Source: Zantedeschia hybrid cultivar
Taxonomy: Eukaryota; Streptophyta; Magnoliopsida; Alismatales; Araceae
Assembly (NCBI GenBank): GCA_030544215.1
Contig: JARZZO010000012.1
Coordinates: 43,253,194-43,317,193 of the forward strand
DNA: 64,000 nt
Direction: 5' to 3'
Under the pieces are notes generated by a model. It saw only the letters and a program-made list of their open reading frames with translations. It was not told the DNA's origin and did not search any database. The position numbers were made by a program, and so were the translations under genes. Shown piece by piece: positions 46,145-57,914 of the stretch (its first letter is position 1; each line of letters begins with the position of its first letter).

Positions 46145-46446
46145 TCACCTTTAAATCTTGTTGATGACCTGAAGAAGTCGAGTCCAGGATCCGAGGTCCG
46201 ACCAAGAGATCGGCTCTGAGGTATGCTATGAACCAAGCGTCAGTCCCATCCATTGGGGTTTAGTTCAGCTCTTAGATCTGACCTGCAACTTAGGTGCGTT
46301 AAGTCCGAACTGGGGGGCCTAGGAAAAACCCTCCGACGATCAAGTTAATATGAGGTGGAGTCCGAAGTGCTAGTTGAGGCCTTAGGTTTTTAAAGGTAAG
46401 GTTCTTAGAGCATACTTGGTAGTATTGCTTGGCGAGGGGTATATAT

Positions 46447-47978
46447 TATTAGTCTTAGGTGGTCTACAAGTCAATATGACTTTATAATCTCGTTCACATT
46501 TACTAATATAATGACATAATATTCATTATGTGTAAATCGCATTAATTATTGTCTCATAATGAAGTCCGTGAATATATACGATAGTGATCAGATTATGATG
46601 AGATCATATTAATGAGACTGATCACTTAAACACACATATTCTTAATTGTTCATAGTCGGAGGATATCCGAGAATGACATCGGATATCCGGTCAGACTAGT
46701 ACAAATTACTCCTGCTCATATGATGAGGGTGACTGATCTCATAAATTACTTGTGTGGAGACACTAAGGCGAATCTGTAGGTGCTCATTGGATAATGAGTT
46801 TACTAAACTGATCCGATTGAATCGCTGGATGGTATTGTACCTCACTGTTAACCAGCTTGATTCTATTGTCGCAGTTGTGTAGATGGTCCTCGGACCTGAG
46901 ACACCAAGGACATCTTGTCGGTGGACTTCTGTGCTTTGACCACGGGATTTCAAACCGCCAAGGATTGGGTACATCGGAATACCGTCGAAGGGAATTGTGT
47001 GTCAATAAGGAATTATTCGCTCTCGGTACTTAGAGAGAGAATGGTCTAGGAAGGATGTGTAGAAGTTCCTGGCCAGGGCGGACGATAATATCGGGAAAGG
47101 AGTTTTCCGATATTCATCAGTGACATCCAATCCAATTGAGTCGACTGATTAGGGTTTGACAGCACGCCATACCTTGAGTTGATTCGAGAGCATTGTACGA
47201 ATGAAGGATTGTATCCACGCGGTAACTGTCGGCGGAAAGGTTCCAAGAGTAGGTTGCTTAATCCCGATACCTTCTGGGTTCACACGGTGTTGCTTGGCAT
47301 CCAACGTGATCGGAGGCCTAGTCGAATTCGATGTGCGACATCAATTTGATTGATTAATTAATTAATAGAGAGTTATTAATTGATTAATAAAGCCGGTGAG
47401 GAGTCACTGGGCTTATTGGGCTATTAACCGGACTGGTAATTGGGCCTAGAGGGTCACACGTAAATGATTCTCAAGGCGATGGATAAATAAGTGAGTTTTA
47501 TATAAATCGGAGTTTTTTATGAAAAATCACGCGATTAGTATATAACATAGCGAACGGGCTGAGCAGGCCAAACTGCTGCTAACCCTAGCCTCCCCTCCTC
47601 TGTTTCTCTCTCTCTTTGGTGTCCCAGACAGATCCGGATCTGCTCCGTCGCTTCTCCGACTCCCGTTCGATGGGAAATCGTCCGCGCGTTGCGGCGATCG
47701 TTGCGGCGAACTATGGAGGTTTCGTGGGCTGCGAAGAACGAGGAACATGAGGATATCCGTCGCGAGGAGGATTGCGTGGACTCCGCTAGAGGCCAGACGC
47801 TTGTGCGGCTTGCGGTGTCGCACCGACGGAACCAAACAGTTGCGGATTCGAATCCGCACATGGTAAGAATTCGATAATCCGATTATCGTGATTTTTAGTT
47901 TTTTGAAATGGGAATGGATCTCCGTTTTATTTTAATTTCTGCTGCGCGGGAGATCCGGAGAAACCCGAGAACCCAACA
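46447..47978 (+). mobile_element. Ty1/copia solo LTR I, TSD TATAT
   Basis: The LTR reads TATTAGTCTTAGGTGG (usual TGTTAG with one changed base) to CCGAGAACCCAACA, 1532 bp. TATAT flanks both sides (46442-46446 and 47979-47983), and no primer site or pol follows. TATATAAA lies at 47499-47506. It is the closest full-length match to the LTR of copia A. Confidence 0.93.
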
Positions 47979-48439
47979 TATATAGGGATTGACCCTCAGG
48001 AACTGGTGAACTTACCACTTTAGACGCATGTGTCTTCCTTAGTGGTCGATTCGATAGAGCAGGCGCTACTGCACTAGTAGGGCACCATGCCAAGGAGGTG
48101 AGCTTCGATGGTGTCAAATGGCGCATGACGCTAGAGTTAGCCCCTATAGTTAACTGGGCTTGAATCTGACTCTAGAAGCTCATCAACGAGGCTTGCGGCC
48201 CAGTTCAGGATGGACCATTAGCAGGCACCTCTTGGTGGGCCTCATCATTGCCCTTGATCTCCCAGGTGGTAGGTGAACTGCAGCTAAGGTCACTCGAGTT
48301 CGATTCTTAGGTGCTTGGCATGATTGGGTGGGGATTGGAACTGTTGTATCCACCATCATTTCACCTATCCTATCAAGTTTTGTCATCACTTGTTGTGCAA
48401 CGGGGGAGTTTCCCACCATAGGAGTTCATACCATACTCC

Positions 48440-48447
48440 TATATAAG
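48440..48447 (+). promoter_or_regulatory. candidate TATA box of element J LTR
   Basis: TATATAAG lies in the CTCCTATATAAGCAAGC context, followed about 15 bases later by a C-run and then a GTGAGTGGAGCGAGGGG segment. The arrangement resembles a U3/R boundary. It depends on element J really having its LTR here. Confidence 0.35.
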
Positions 48448-48463
48448 CAAGCATGGGGTGTGT

Positions 48464-48477
48464 CCCCCCCCCCCCCC
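48464..48477. repeat. poly-C run
   Basis: About 14 consecutive C bases. Such runs mutate rapidly and are error-prone in sequencing, so the exact length is uncertain. Confidence 0.85.
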
Positions 48478-48839
48478 AATATTCATTCGTGAGTGGAGCG
48501 AGGGGCTAGGCTGTAGAGCTCGATGAGCAGGTCAAGAATAAGGTCGGGAAGTAGTCGGTTGAGTTGTAAGACCGGCGCCCCTTCTGTGGTAAGCCTTCTT
48601 TCTTGATGCCTTCTAGTACTAGCTCGACCTCGATCTACTCCTCATCCCACAATATATGACCTGGTAAGGAAGGAGAGGTAGACAAGGTGATAGGCACTTG
48701 TTCTAGTGACGAAGCTTGAGTAGCCTCTCAAGTTCATTCCTCGGTCTCGATGACAGTGTCCAAGAACCAAACCTCATATGATTGAAAGGGTAGGTGAAGT
48801 CCGCTCGAGAATGAGTTACAGGGTGGTCCAATTTCTCTT

Positions 48840-50090
48840 ATTTGAGTGTAAACCCCACCTCCAAAAGTATCCTTCCATGCCCCTCTTTCAGCCTATAGAT
48901 GACTCTATGGCAGCGCTTCTATATATATGACGAAGCCATCAAAGTCGGCCTCTAATTCTCGATTCAACCCCTTATCTCCAGAGTCCCAAAATACTATTCT
49001 ATCGTCTCAGCCCAACTCATGCCCAATAGCTGGCTAGAGTGGTCCTTCCCCACAAAGTGGTCAGATTCCTTTCCTCCACGATATATGTTGAAGGAGTCAG
49101 AGCTATCGAATGACCAACTGGTGGAAGTAGTATCGATTGTCGGGGTGCCCATTTTGTCAATCCATGACCAGCTATGGCTGAAGCCTTTAAGGCGACCGGG
49201 CTTGCCCCTACCAACTCATGGAGTAAGCTCGGTTCTGACCTCCCTTTGCCTCGTTCACCCTGTGATAGTACTAACGCTTCACCTCTTGCAGAGAAAATGG
49301 TTTCTGCCAACCTTCTTCCGGCAATGACTGAGAAGAGGAACAAGAGGAAGCAAGTTGCACCGCCTGCCCCGACCACTCAGTCCAAGAGGAAGAAGGCCAA
49401 ACATTCCGCTATTCTACTCGAGGATGCTCTGAGGAGCTCACATCCGAGTACACCGAGGACATCTAGGGACAAAATCAAGGGCTCATAGGGAGGTGTCGGG
49501 GTGGAGCGTGCAACGTATTTTCCCTAATTTATTCTCAAGCCAGACAATTCTTTGGCGAACTCTAAGGTCGTGATGCAGATCAGTTGTCATGCCTCTTGCC
49601 AATGGACGAGGCCGAGCATAGCCTTGTACCCACTTCTATGAACTTCAACACCATTATACGCCAAGTATGTTGTGTCTCTGATTTGGCTTACATGTTGTAC
49701 AACCGTCGTGCTATCATGGTTCATGCTGTGGAGGAGCATTCCCACACTATCGACGACCAGCGTAATCAGGTGGCGACAACTGAGGAAGAGCAGCAAAAGT
49801 TCGAGGAGTGAGTCAAGGAGCTCGAGGCTCTATTGAAGAAAGTATAGGTAGAGCATGATGAGTACCAATGGTGCACCACGGCCGTCGAGGAGGCCATCAA
49901 AGCGTGGAAGAAGACCATCAAGGACGAGGAAGAACCGACAGAGGTCAAGATGGACACCTATGATGTTGGTTGGGATGACACCCTTCGTCATGCCAAGGCC
50001 AAGTACCTGGACGTCGACCCCAGAGCTGTAGAGCGTCTGCCCATTAAGTCCACCATTACCCCCCCCCCCCCCCCCCTCGGCTGATTCTCC
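48840..50090 (+). pseudogene. gag-like or ORF1 remnant of element J
   Basis: Several plus-strand frames carry protein-like composition. 48990-49327 reads QLMPNSWLEWSF and an FPPRYMLKESELS segment. 49174-49488 has a basic KRNKRKQVAPPAPTTQSKRKKAK stretch. 49584-49811 and its continuation are charged and helical (HTIDDQRNQVATTEEEQQKF, then KELEALLKKV) and fit a coiled coil. Stops and frame changes separate them. I do not recognise a defined domain. The pattern of a charged ORF upstream of a repeat block is seen in plant gypsy elements. Confidence 0.35.
50059..50076. repeat. poly-C run
   Basis: About 18 consecutive C bases inside the gag-like remnant of element J. Length is uncertain for the same reason as the run at 48464. 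Confidence 0.85.
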
Positions 50091-50405
50091 CCACTTGGGT
50101 AAGTCAATCGAGTAGGCCGAAGCTCGAGGATGATGTCAGTTAGGACCCAAGGGAGGGAGAAGTCGAGGGGGTATAGTGCCTTGGTACATTTTCTTTTGTA
50201 CTTTTTGTTTCTGGGCCTAGGAGGGTCATGGCAGTGATCAGTTTGTTAACTTGATCTTTTTTGGAGAATCTTTTGTATGGGTAGGGTTGATACTCAACTC
50301 GACCTTCTTTGTGAATGAAATGTAGTACTTTTTGCATGGCCAACTTATCTTTGTATGCTTGATTGACTGATTTGTAACACTAAGCTTGTTCACGAAACTC
50401 TTGGC

Positions 50406-50679
50406 ATGACTAGTGAGTCGTCGGTGCAGTCCGACCTGCATGACAGTCGAAGCCTAAGGGCTTAATGTGGCTGTGAGATCATCTACACAGTCCGACCTAC
50501 GTGACTTGTGTGCACGAAGCTTAAGGGCTTGACGTGACTTCAGATCATCCATGCAGCCTGACCTACTTGACTTGCTTGCCTACGAAGCTTAAGGGCTATA
50601 TGTAGCATCAAGATAATCCGCACAGTCCGACATACGTGACTTGGTTGTCCATGAAGCCTAAGGACTTGACACGACTATG
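50406..50679. repeat. about 66-bp tandem repeats, left block
   Basis: Four to five degenerate copies carry the recurring segments CAGTCCGACCTACGTGACTTG and GAAGCCTAAGGGCTTGACGTG. CAGTCCGACC-like starts lie at 50427, 50488, 50554 and 50623, giving periods of 61-69 bp. The array is cut at CTATG by the solo LTR at 50680 and continues at 54240. Confidence 0.85.
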
Positions 50680-53600
50680 TGTTATACCCTGTACTTTTAT
50701 AACTATTAATAAATTTAATTAATTTAAATTAAACCAATTAACTAATTATAAGAGTCTATGGTTGAATTTAAGTAACTTAATTTAGTCCAATTAACTCAAT
50801 TATGAAAGCCCAATAGCCCAAATTATACTACTAAGAATAACCTACTAATTTAGTTCAAATTCTATGTTGATGTATTAGACAGCAACATAGTAAAATAACT
50901 ATAACTTTCTATAGAAAATTTGGATTAAGGCATATATGATATCAATGAAAAGATAATAAAAATATCAATAACTTTGTAGAAGATCATTTTTACTACTTCA
51001 GATGTTTTAGAGGTCAAAAATATCAAAGAGCAATTTTAAAAAGGGTTATTCACATAGAACAAGTCCTAATCGGATTAGGATTTAAATTAGGAAACAAAAG
51101 ATGGTACAATTAATATTAACCGCGACCTAAAAAGTTATGTATAACATATTTGAATTAGATTAGAAGTAATACATAATAAATTTGAATATAATTAAGATTC
51201 TAATTAATTGGTAGAAACATAATAGGAATCCTACTTGGACTAGGATTCTGTACACATATTTACTTGACATAGTTCTAGTATTTTAAGCATAACTCTGTAT
51301 ATAAAATTCATAATTAAGTAAGACAACTCCAATTAGAACTATGACTCAAAGGTATAGAAGTTTTATGAAGAACACATATTTAAAATAAGTTGTTTCCTAA
51401 TTTGAATCAGGACATCTTTAGACATGAAAGAAATCTACCAGATTTCTAAGTTCGGAGTACCCAGGACAGCAGGTCAGTAAAATAATCATATATTTTTGTA
51501 TGGAAGTCTAAAAATAGTGAGATTAGTTGAATTATAAAGGTAATAAAAAGTTTTTAAAACTTTGTAGAAGAAAGGTTTTCTTAATTCGGATGTTTAAGGG
51601 GATGAATTTAAACGTTTTCAAAAAGGAAACCTGCAGATAGCGTGAGTAGCGTCCGATTTAGACTAGGAAGTGACTTTTACTTGGAGATTAAGTTATGGGG
51701 AGTAGGAGTTTGACTCTAGCAAAGAAAGGGAGTGTTGGTGGTTATATTAGGAGGGTAAATAAGCATAAATAGAGCATTGGGTCGTGCTCAACCTCTATAA
51801 CATGCAGCTCTCTTCTAAAGGGGTAAGTTCATGTGGTGTTCATGAAAGAATAGAGTTGTTCGTGGTTATTTCTTTTGGACGTTTGATTCTAATCAATGTT
51901 TTATATTATTTGAGACTTAGAGAACGTGAGGAAGACTTTAGAGAATGTGGAAAAGAATTTAGAGGAATAAGAAATCATGGATAAATAGCGATGAAGCTAT
52001 AGGAGAATCAAGAGTCAGCCTTTCATCAAGAGGTAGGTGGATAACTGTACACATGATCTATTTTGTATTACAAAATTATGTTATTTTCAAAAGCTTTAAA
52101 AAGTAAATAAATTAGTAAGAATTTTAATCTATATGTATATTTCATGATATTAAAGTTTCAGATTTTTGTGATCTTTTTTTCTATTTACCTCATGATTATT
52201 ATCTCAGCCTATGTAATCTGTCCGTTCAATCTGTTCTGTTTTTAATTATGATTACACGAGTTACAGATGTTTGTTCTCCTTGATCTGAAGCCCAATTGAG
52301 CTTAAAGTTTGATAGAAATCTATTTGTCATGTTACCTTCATGTCCAATAAATTTAATAATTTTCGGAGTTTGTTAGATTTTTATTCCATAATAGTATTTT
52401 CAGACTATACAATCTGTCCAAACAGTTTTGCAATCTCAACTTGTGAATCTTATATCTCATTTGATTCACATTCAAATCATACACAAATTTTCAGAGCCTT
52501 TGTTGTGTTGTCTTTGACTTCTTTATAAAGTTTGAGAATTTTATGACTTCGTTTGATATTCAGTTTACCCTCTCTTTTGATTTGCTGGAATTCGATTTAA
52601 GTCGAGTTCTTAGAATCGAAGTGAGAATCTAAAGTCGTATCAAACCAATCTAGAAATTAATGAAATTTTTTATAAACTTTAAATATGATCTTTTTGACAT
52701 TTTCTCCAAGTTTTATAATTTTCTGAATCTGTTTAATATTATTCGGCCTATTTGTTGATTTGTCAGCTCTGAAAATCAGTTTTGATGGCCGAAAAATATG
52801 TTTGTTATTCCGAAAATTCTAAGAAAATTCCTTTGATTATCGTTTCTGTCCAGAAATATATTTTGATCAGCTTTACTCTGATTATCCATATATATGACCA
52901 TGATGACTCTCTAAGTGGCTATTTTATATATAAAAGTATGTGTTTTAACTCTTATATGTACTTATCAATTTGATAATTCAATTTTCAGATCTATGCCCAT
53001 CTTTTGTCATCATTTGATCTCTGTTAATCAGATTGTGCCATAATTATTTGACTTTGCTTGGACATTGCCATCTTAAGGAGATATTTGGCCCGATTCTATT
53101 ATAAGCATCCATATTGGATATGGTATTTTGTTTGAAACTTGAGGTTAAACAGATGGAATCCTGATTTCCGGCCGACTAAAACTAAGGGACGGCGATACGT
53201 AACGCCCTAACGGTTTGGAGTTGGGTGAGACTTAGACTCCCCCGTTTTGCGCAGTGACTAAGACCTTTGCATCATTTGCCTAGATGCTTTGGTATTTGTT
53301 TTGTTTGGCTCCTTATGTTGTGTTTTGGGTGCATGTCCGTTATGATATGATTTGCTTTGTTTGATTGGCATATAAATATGAAATCCTTACTCTATATGTT
53401 CATTTGAATTCAGCTTAGTCATTTGGATCTTTTGATCATCCTGTTTAGTTATCCCTTTGCAATCATATGAATCTGTCTTAACTATGTGATCTATGCTATG
53501 AATCAGATTTGATAAGCTACTACGCCAAGATAATTGCTATTTGATATGACATGTGCTCAGGGGACGGCGATACGTAACGCCCAGATAATTTGATATGTTA

Positions 53601-54239
53601 TGTGATATGTTCTAACCATGGCTAGTAGAATTTGATATGTCTGATATGAGTTCGATCATGCCGTATATGCTATATGTTAATTAATCTATTCATGCTATTA
53701 AAAAACATATTTAATTTGATAAGTTTATATCCGACCATGATTTGTATCATGTTCTTATTTGAGTTATATGTAGAACTGTGTAAGATCATGTTTAGTATAA
53801 TTGTATAATGTGATTCGTAAAGTTTACTATATGTTAAGTCATGTGGATTGTTTAAAGTCTACTAAGTGGTTGTACTCATAAACCCTATTAACATTTTCAG
53901 ATATAAGAAAGAGAATCCGAAATTTGAGTAGACTTCTGATTGAGGCATTTGACATTTTCAGAAGGTTATAGGGATGAGGAGAGATTGATGTATTTTTATT
54001 TATTTGATAAGATTGAGAATTTTTACACAATTGATGGAAATTGTAATTTTTGAACTTTGGTGTTGGCTATATTTGGATATTTTGGGTTACATGATGGTTA
54101 TGACATTTATTTAAAATCGCCTTGTAGTTGTTTAGCTCTCATATATGTTTGTTATGGTGGAATTTGTTCTGAGATTACGTGGCCGGATTCCGAGTAAAAA
54201 AAAAAAAAAAAAAAAAAGAACTAGATTCGGGGTGTAACA
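50680..54239 (+). mobile_element. 3.56 kb solo LTR, TSD CTATG
   Basis: The ends are TGTTATACCCTGTAC and GGGGTGTAACA, flanked by CTATG at 50675-50679 and 54240-54244. There is no primer site, gag or pol inside, and open frames are short. The interior is T-rich. It includes a 22-A run at 54196-54217 and two copies of a near-palindrome at 53186 and 53561. Length and termini suit a gypsy LTR. Strand was chosen by resemblance of the ends and is uncertain. Confidence 0.88.
53186..53582. repeat. duplicated near-palindrome in the 3.56 kb LTR
   Basis: The 22-mer containing GGCGATACGTAACGCC occurs identically at 53186-53207 and 53561-53582, while surrounding sequence does not match over any length. 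The core is self-complementary except for one A:A pair. Confidence 0.85.
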
Positions 54240-54387
54240 CTATGAGATCATCCTAGTCCGACCTACATAACATTGTGTCTACGAAATGTAAGGGCATGAT
54301 GTGACTTCAATATTATCTGTGCACCCCGACCTGTGTGACTTGCTTGTCCATGAAGCCTAAGGGCTATGCGCAGCTACGAGATCATAT
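54240..54387. repeat. about 66-bp tandem repeats, right block
   Basis: This continues the array of 50406-50679 with AGTCCGACCTACATAAC and CCCCGACCTGTGTGACTTG units, ending at ATCATAT, where the copia F LTR begins. Confidence 0.85.
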
Positions 54388-55958
54388 TGTTAGTATTAGA
54401 TGGTCTCAAAGCCAATCCGATATTATGTATTGATTCAGTTTATTAATAAATGACATTAATTCATTGTGTGTAATTAATTCGATCCATATTTATCGTATCA
54501 CGATGAAGTCCATGAACATGTGCAATAATCTTCGGATTATGATGAGATCATAATTACGGGACCGAAGGTTTATAAACACATGTTCTTAATTGTTCCTAGT
54601 CATAGGATGTTTGAGAAGGACATCAAACATCCGGATAGACTAGTATAGGTTACTTCAGCTCATATGATGAGGGTGACTGATCTTATAAGTCACTTGTGTG
54701 GAGACACTATGCTGGACCTATAGGTGCTAATTGGCGAATGAGTTCACTGAACTGATCCGACTATGAATCGCTGGATGGTAAACACCTCATTGTTAACCAG
54801 TTCGATTCTTTTGTCACGGTTGCGTAGATGATCCTTGGACCTGAGACGCCAAAGATATCTTGTTGGTAGGTTTTTGAACTTTGACCTTGACTAACGAATC
54901 CTTAACCATGGGTTATCAATAAGTCAAGTGATCGGAATGCCCTTGAAGCTAATTGTGTATTCAATACGGGATCATCCGCTCTCGGTAGTTTGAGAGAGAA
55001 TGTTCCTGGAATGATGCGCTTAAGTCCCTAGCCAGGGCGGACTCTGTATCAGATAAAGATTTATCCGATATAGATTAGCAGCATCTGATTCAAGTGAATC
55101 GACCGGCTAGGGTTTACTAGTATACCATACCCTAGGTCGATATGGGAACATTGCACAGATGAAGGATTATATCCGCGCGGTAACCATTGACAGAAAGGTT
55201 CCAATAGAGGGTTGCGATAACCCCAATGCCATCCAGGATCATGCGACGTTGCTTGGCATCCAACGTGATCGGAAACTCGTCCGAATTTATTGTGGGACAT
55301 TAAATTTGGCTGATTAATTAAATATAAGGATATTAATTAATTCAGTGGGTCCGTAAAGAGTTACTGGGCTTAATGGGTTATTAACTGGACTGCTAATTGG
55401 GTCTAGAGGGTCACACGCAAAAGATTTTCAAGTCGATGGATAATCTGACAGGATTTCGGATAAGTCTGGGTTTTTACGAAAAACTGCAAATAGACTTATT
55501 AGAAAATAACATATATTACATCGGGGGCCAGCAACCCTAACCTAGCCATCGTTCTTTCTCTCTCTCTCCTCTCTACTGGGCGTGCGACATGAGGCGGGCA
55601 TCTAGAGGCTCCGCTTCGATTCCCGACTGCTCCGCCTTCCGTCTGACGGGAGATTCCGAATCTGCATGTCGTGATGGATTACACGCAGCCAGACGGGATC
55701 CACGAACGCTGCATCGAGCGAGGAGGCGAAGACGATCCATCGCGAGGAGAACCGCGTGGATACCGCTAGAGGACGGGCACCTGCGCGGCTTGCTGCATCG
55801 CTCCGATGGAACCAGAAAACGAACGCGGATTCGAATCCACGCAAGGTAAATCTGACTTACTCCGGTTTTATTTTGTTAATCGAAACGGGATGGATCCGAT
55901 CCCGAAATATTTTCTTCCGCTGCGTTTTCGGTCGGATCCCGACACAGCGATCCCAACA
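54388..55958 (+). repeat. 5' LTR of copia F
   Basis: The LTR opens TGTTAGTATTAGATGGTC and closes GACACAGCGATCCCAACA, 1571 bp, followed directly by the primer-binding site. It belongs to the same subfamily as LTR fragment H and differs from the A/B/C/I group in the terminal CCGACACAGCG segment. Confidence 0.93.
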
Positions 55959-55959
55959 G

Positions 55960-55971
55960 TGGTATCAGAGC
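55960..55971 (+). other. primer-binding site of copia F
   Basis: TGGTATCAGAGC lies one base after the LTR and exactly matches the initiator methionine tRNA end. Confidence 0.93.
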
Positions 55972-57914
55972 CAGGTTCCACTATGTTTTTGCTGTTTCGG
56001 TCTCTGGAATCCTGATTTTTGAATTAAATCCATGCTAGTAATTATTTTATTGAAAGATTTATGTTCATGAGATGATCGTTGTGATTAGATCGCAATTATA
56101 AATCAAAGAAAATAATTTTTGGGGGGTTATTTCGTCGTGTTCTTCGTTGGACGAAGAACGCCTCGTTCTTGGCGTTATAAACGGATCTAAAGGGTGTTTC
56201 CCCAAGATCTAAGATCTTTCACTCTCGGGCCAGGGGTCCGAGCCAGGGCCACCCAGAGGCTGCGGGCCTAGGTCCAGGCCCCTGGCTGAGCCCTGGCTCA
56301 GACTTGGCTCGAGCCAAGGGCTCAGCTAGCCCTTTATGGGCCCAATTGTAATTTTTTTTAAAAAAAATATTAATTAAAATTGTTAATTGATTTGATAATT
56401 AATTGTAAAATATGATTTTACTCTTTGTTATTAAATTCAATTTTTAATTGGGTCCTATTTAAGGTTTATTTTGTTTTGATTAATTAATTAACAAAAGTTG
56501 TTAATTTAATTAATTTATTCTAAATGTTAGATTAAACCTTATATGATCTAATTGTTAGATTAACCCCAATTATTTGAAGTGTTCAAATGATGCATGGAAT
56601 ATTTTTAGATCATTATTTTTAGTTATTATTCACATTCGATGTGCATTTGTTTGCTTGTTTAAATTATGATTTAAATTAGCATGCATAGACTTAATGAAAT
56701 CCTTTTAAAAATTCTAAATCAAATTTTGTTTGGTCCCTGGTTTTATGAAACATAAATTAGCTATTTTCGAAAGATTTCTTTAGCCATTTTATGTGCAATT
56801 CATATGTGGATTGTTTAAATAAAACACATGATGGTCATGGACGAGCATTAATTGTGGGTGTGGAATGTGATTGTGTGGTTTATTATTTATTAATAAATAG
56901 AGGTCTGCGAACCTCTCCATCTCATATTCCATTGTATCTCTACCTCCCTCCTTGATGTAATCTCTATAAGGCTTCCTCTTTTAAATTATCATGTAATTAT
57001 GAATTTATGATGTAATTTGATCGAGGCGGCTGTGCACGGAGCGAGGATGATCTACAATTGCAACCAGATGAAGATGAAGGAGTTCATTAAATCTATGAGT
57101 TTGCAGACTCATGATATAAACTGTTATATTGTGTGTGTGTGCGTGTTTGACTATCTGGCTCAAGTCACACCGCGGTGCCGTCCATGACCACACTAATGAC
57201 ATGTATGTGATGCGTGTGTTTTTACTTTGATTGTGAATCAAATTAGCTAGGTTATTAGTATAAATATATATTCGATATATCTAATACTTTCGCCTAGGAT
57301 GAGACCAAACTAATAAATAAAACCTTCGTAACAAATTCTAAGCCGTAGCGCGAGTCATTGAGAATGCACCGTGTGGCTCTCCATCAATATGATTAATAGA
57401 ACTTAATTTAGAGATGGCAGATACTATGTGTTTACCCGAGGTTTGCCATTGTCTGTTGAGAGGATTGTTGATCATGGCTTTAGATGCCTTTGGATAAGAA
57501 TAGAGGAACGATATAGTTATCCACGTATTTATCCGGGAACTATATTTCTACTCTACTCTGTCACATATTGGTGGTAAAGCTTAGACTGGGAATAATGGTC
57601 TACTGTGTTTATCCGAGACCATTAAAACCTACGAGCCGAAGTATGATCGGATATTGCAAGGAGTTGGAATTATCATGAGATGATTGCTCTAAGATAACAG
57701 TATGATACTATGTGTTTACCCGAGGTCATGATGTGATGCTTGTAGATTCTGATCCCCACTAGGAGACAGTCAACGTCTCCCGTTCTGTATATTTGAAGGT
57801 TATACAGTCCGATGAAAATTAGTGGAAATAAAAATAGATAAACAAAGTCCATATCTTGTTTTAAATAAATTGATAGTCTACTAATTTTAATTTGATTATC
57901 TCCTGTAGGCTAAA
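55972..57914 (+). other. copia F untranslated leader
   Basis: The leader holds a GC-rich palindromic tract (about 56220-56340, including TTGGCTCGAGCCAA), an AT-rich segment with TCTAAATGTTAGA and TCTAATTGTTAGA palindromes (about 56518-56570), and a GTGTGTGTGTGCGTG run (57132). Four hairpin-like copies of GTGTTTACCCGAG lie at about 57415, 57511, 57594 and 57700, followed by a paired segment (about 57755-57830) before gag. No protein is supported. Confidence 0.75.
57415..57733 (+). repeat. four spaced hairpin-like motifs in copia F leader
   Basis: Four copies of GTRTTTAYCCGRG occur about 85-105 bp apart. The first three are enclosed by self-complementary arms: ATGGCA/TGCCAT (57415-57449), ATATAGTT/AACTATAT (57511-57545) and AATGGTCT/AGACCATT (57594-57623). 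The fourth has a weaker ATGA/TCAT pairing (57702-57729). Arms differ between copies while pairing and the central motif are kept. Confidence 0.75.

Larger units (their letters stand above)
46145..54387 (+). mobile_element. older degenerate LTR element J, interrupted by two solo LTRs
   Basis: Sequence on both sides of the solo LTRs at 46447-47978 and 50680-54239 belongs together. A left segment (46145-46446 and 47979-48650) contains a TATATAAG box at 48440-48447 and looks like an LTR. The interior holds broken gag-like frames (about 48840-50090), then a tandem repeat block. Ends, primer site and TSD were not found. The coiled-coil gag-like remnants resemble those of Tat/Retand-type gypsy elements, but this lineage call is weak. 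The right end is taken as the start of copia F. Confidence 0.4.

Noticed and set aside
54196..54217. A-run of 22 bases as a possible retroposon poly-A tail
   Set aside because: It lies inside a solo LTR bounded by an exact TSD, and no separate element end or TSD abuts the run.
57127..57146. GT-rich run in the copia F leader as a regulatory site
   Set aside because: A short simple repeat with no counterpart at the same place in copia B or E. Nothing supports a function.
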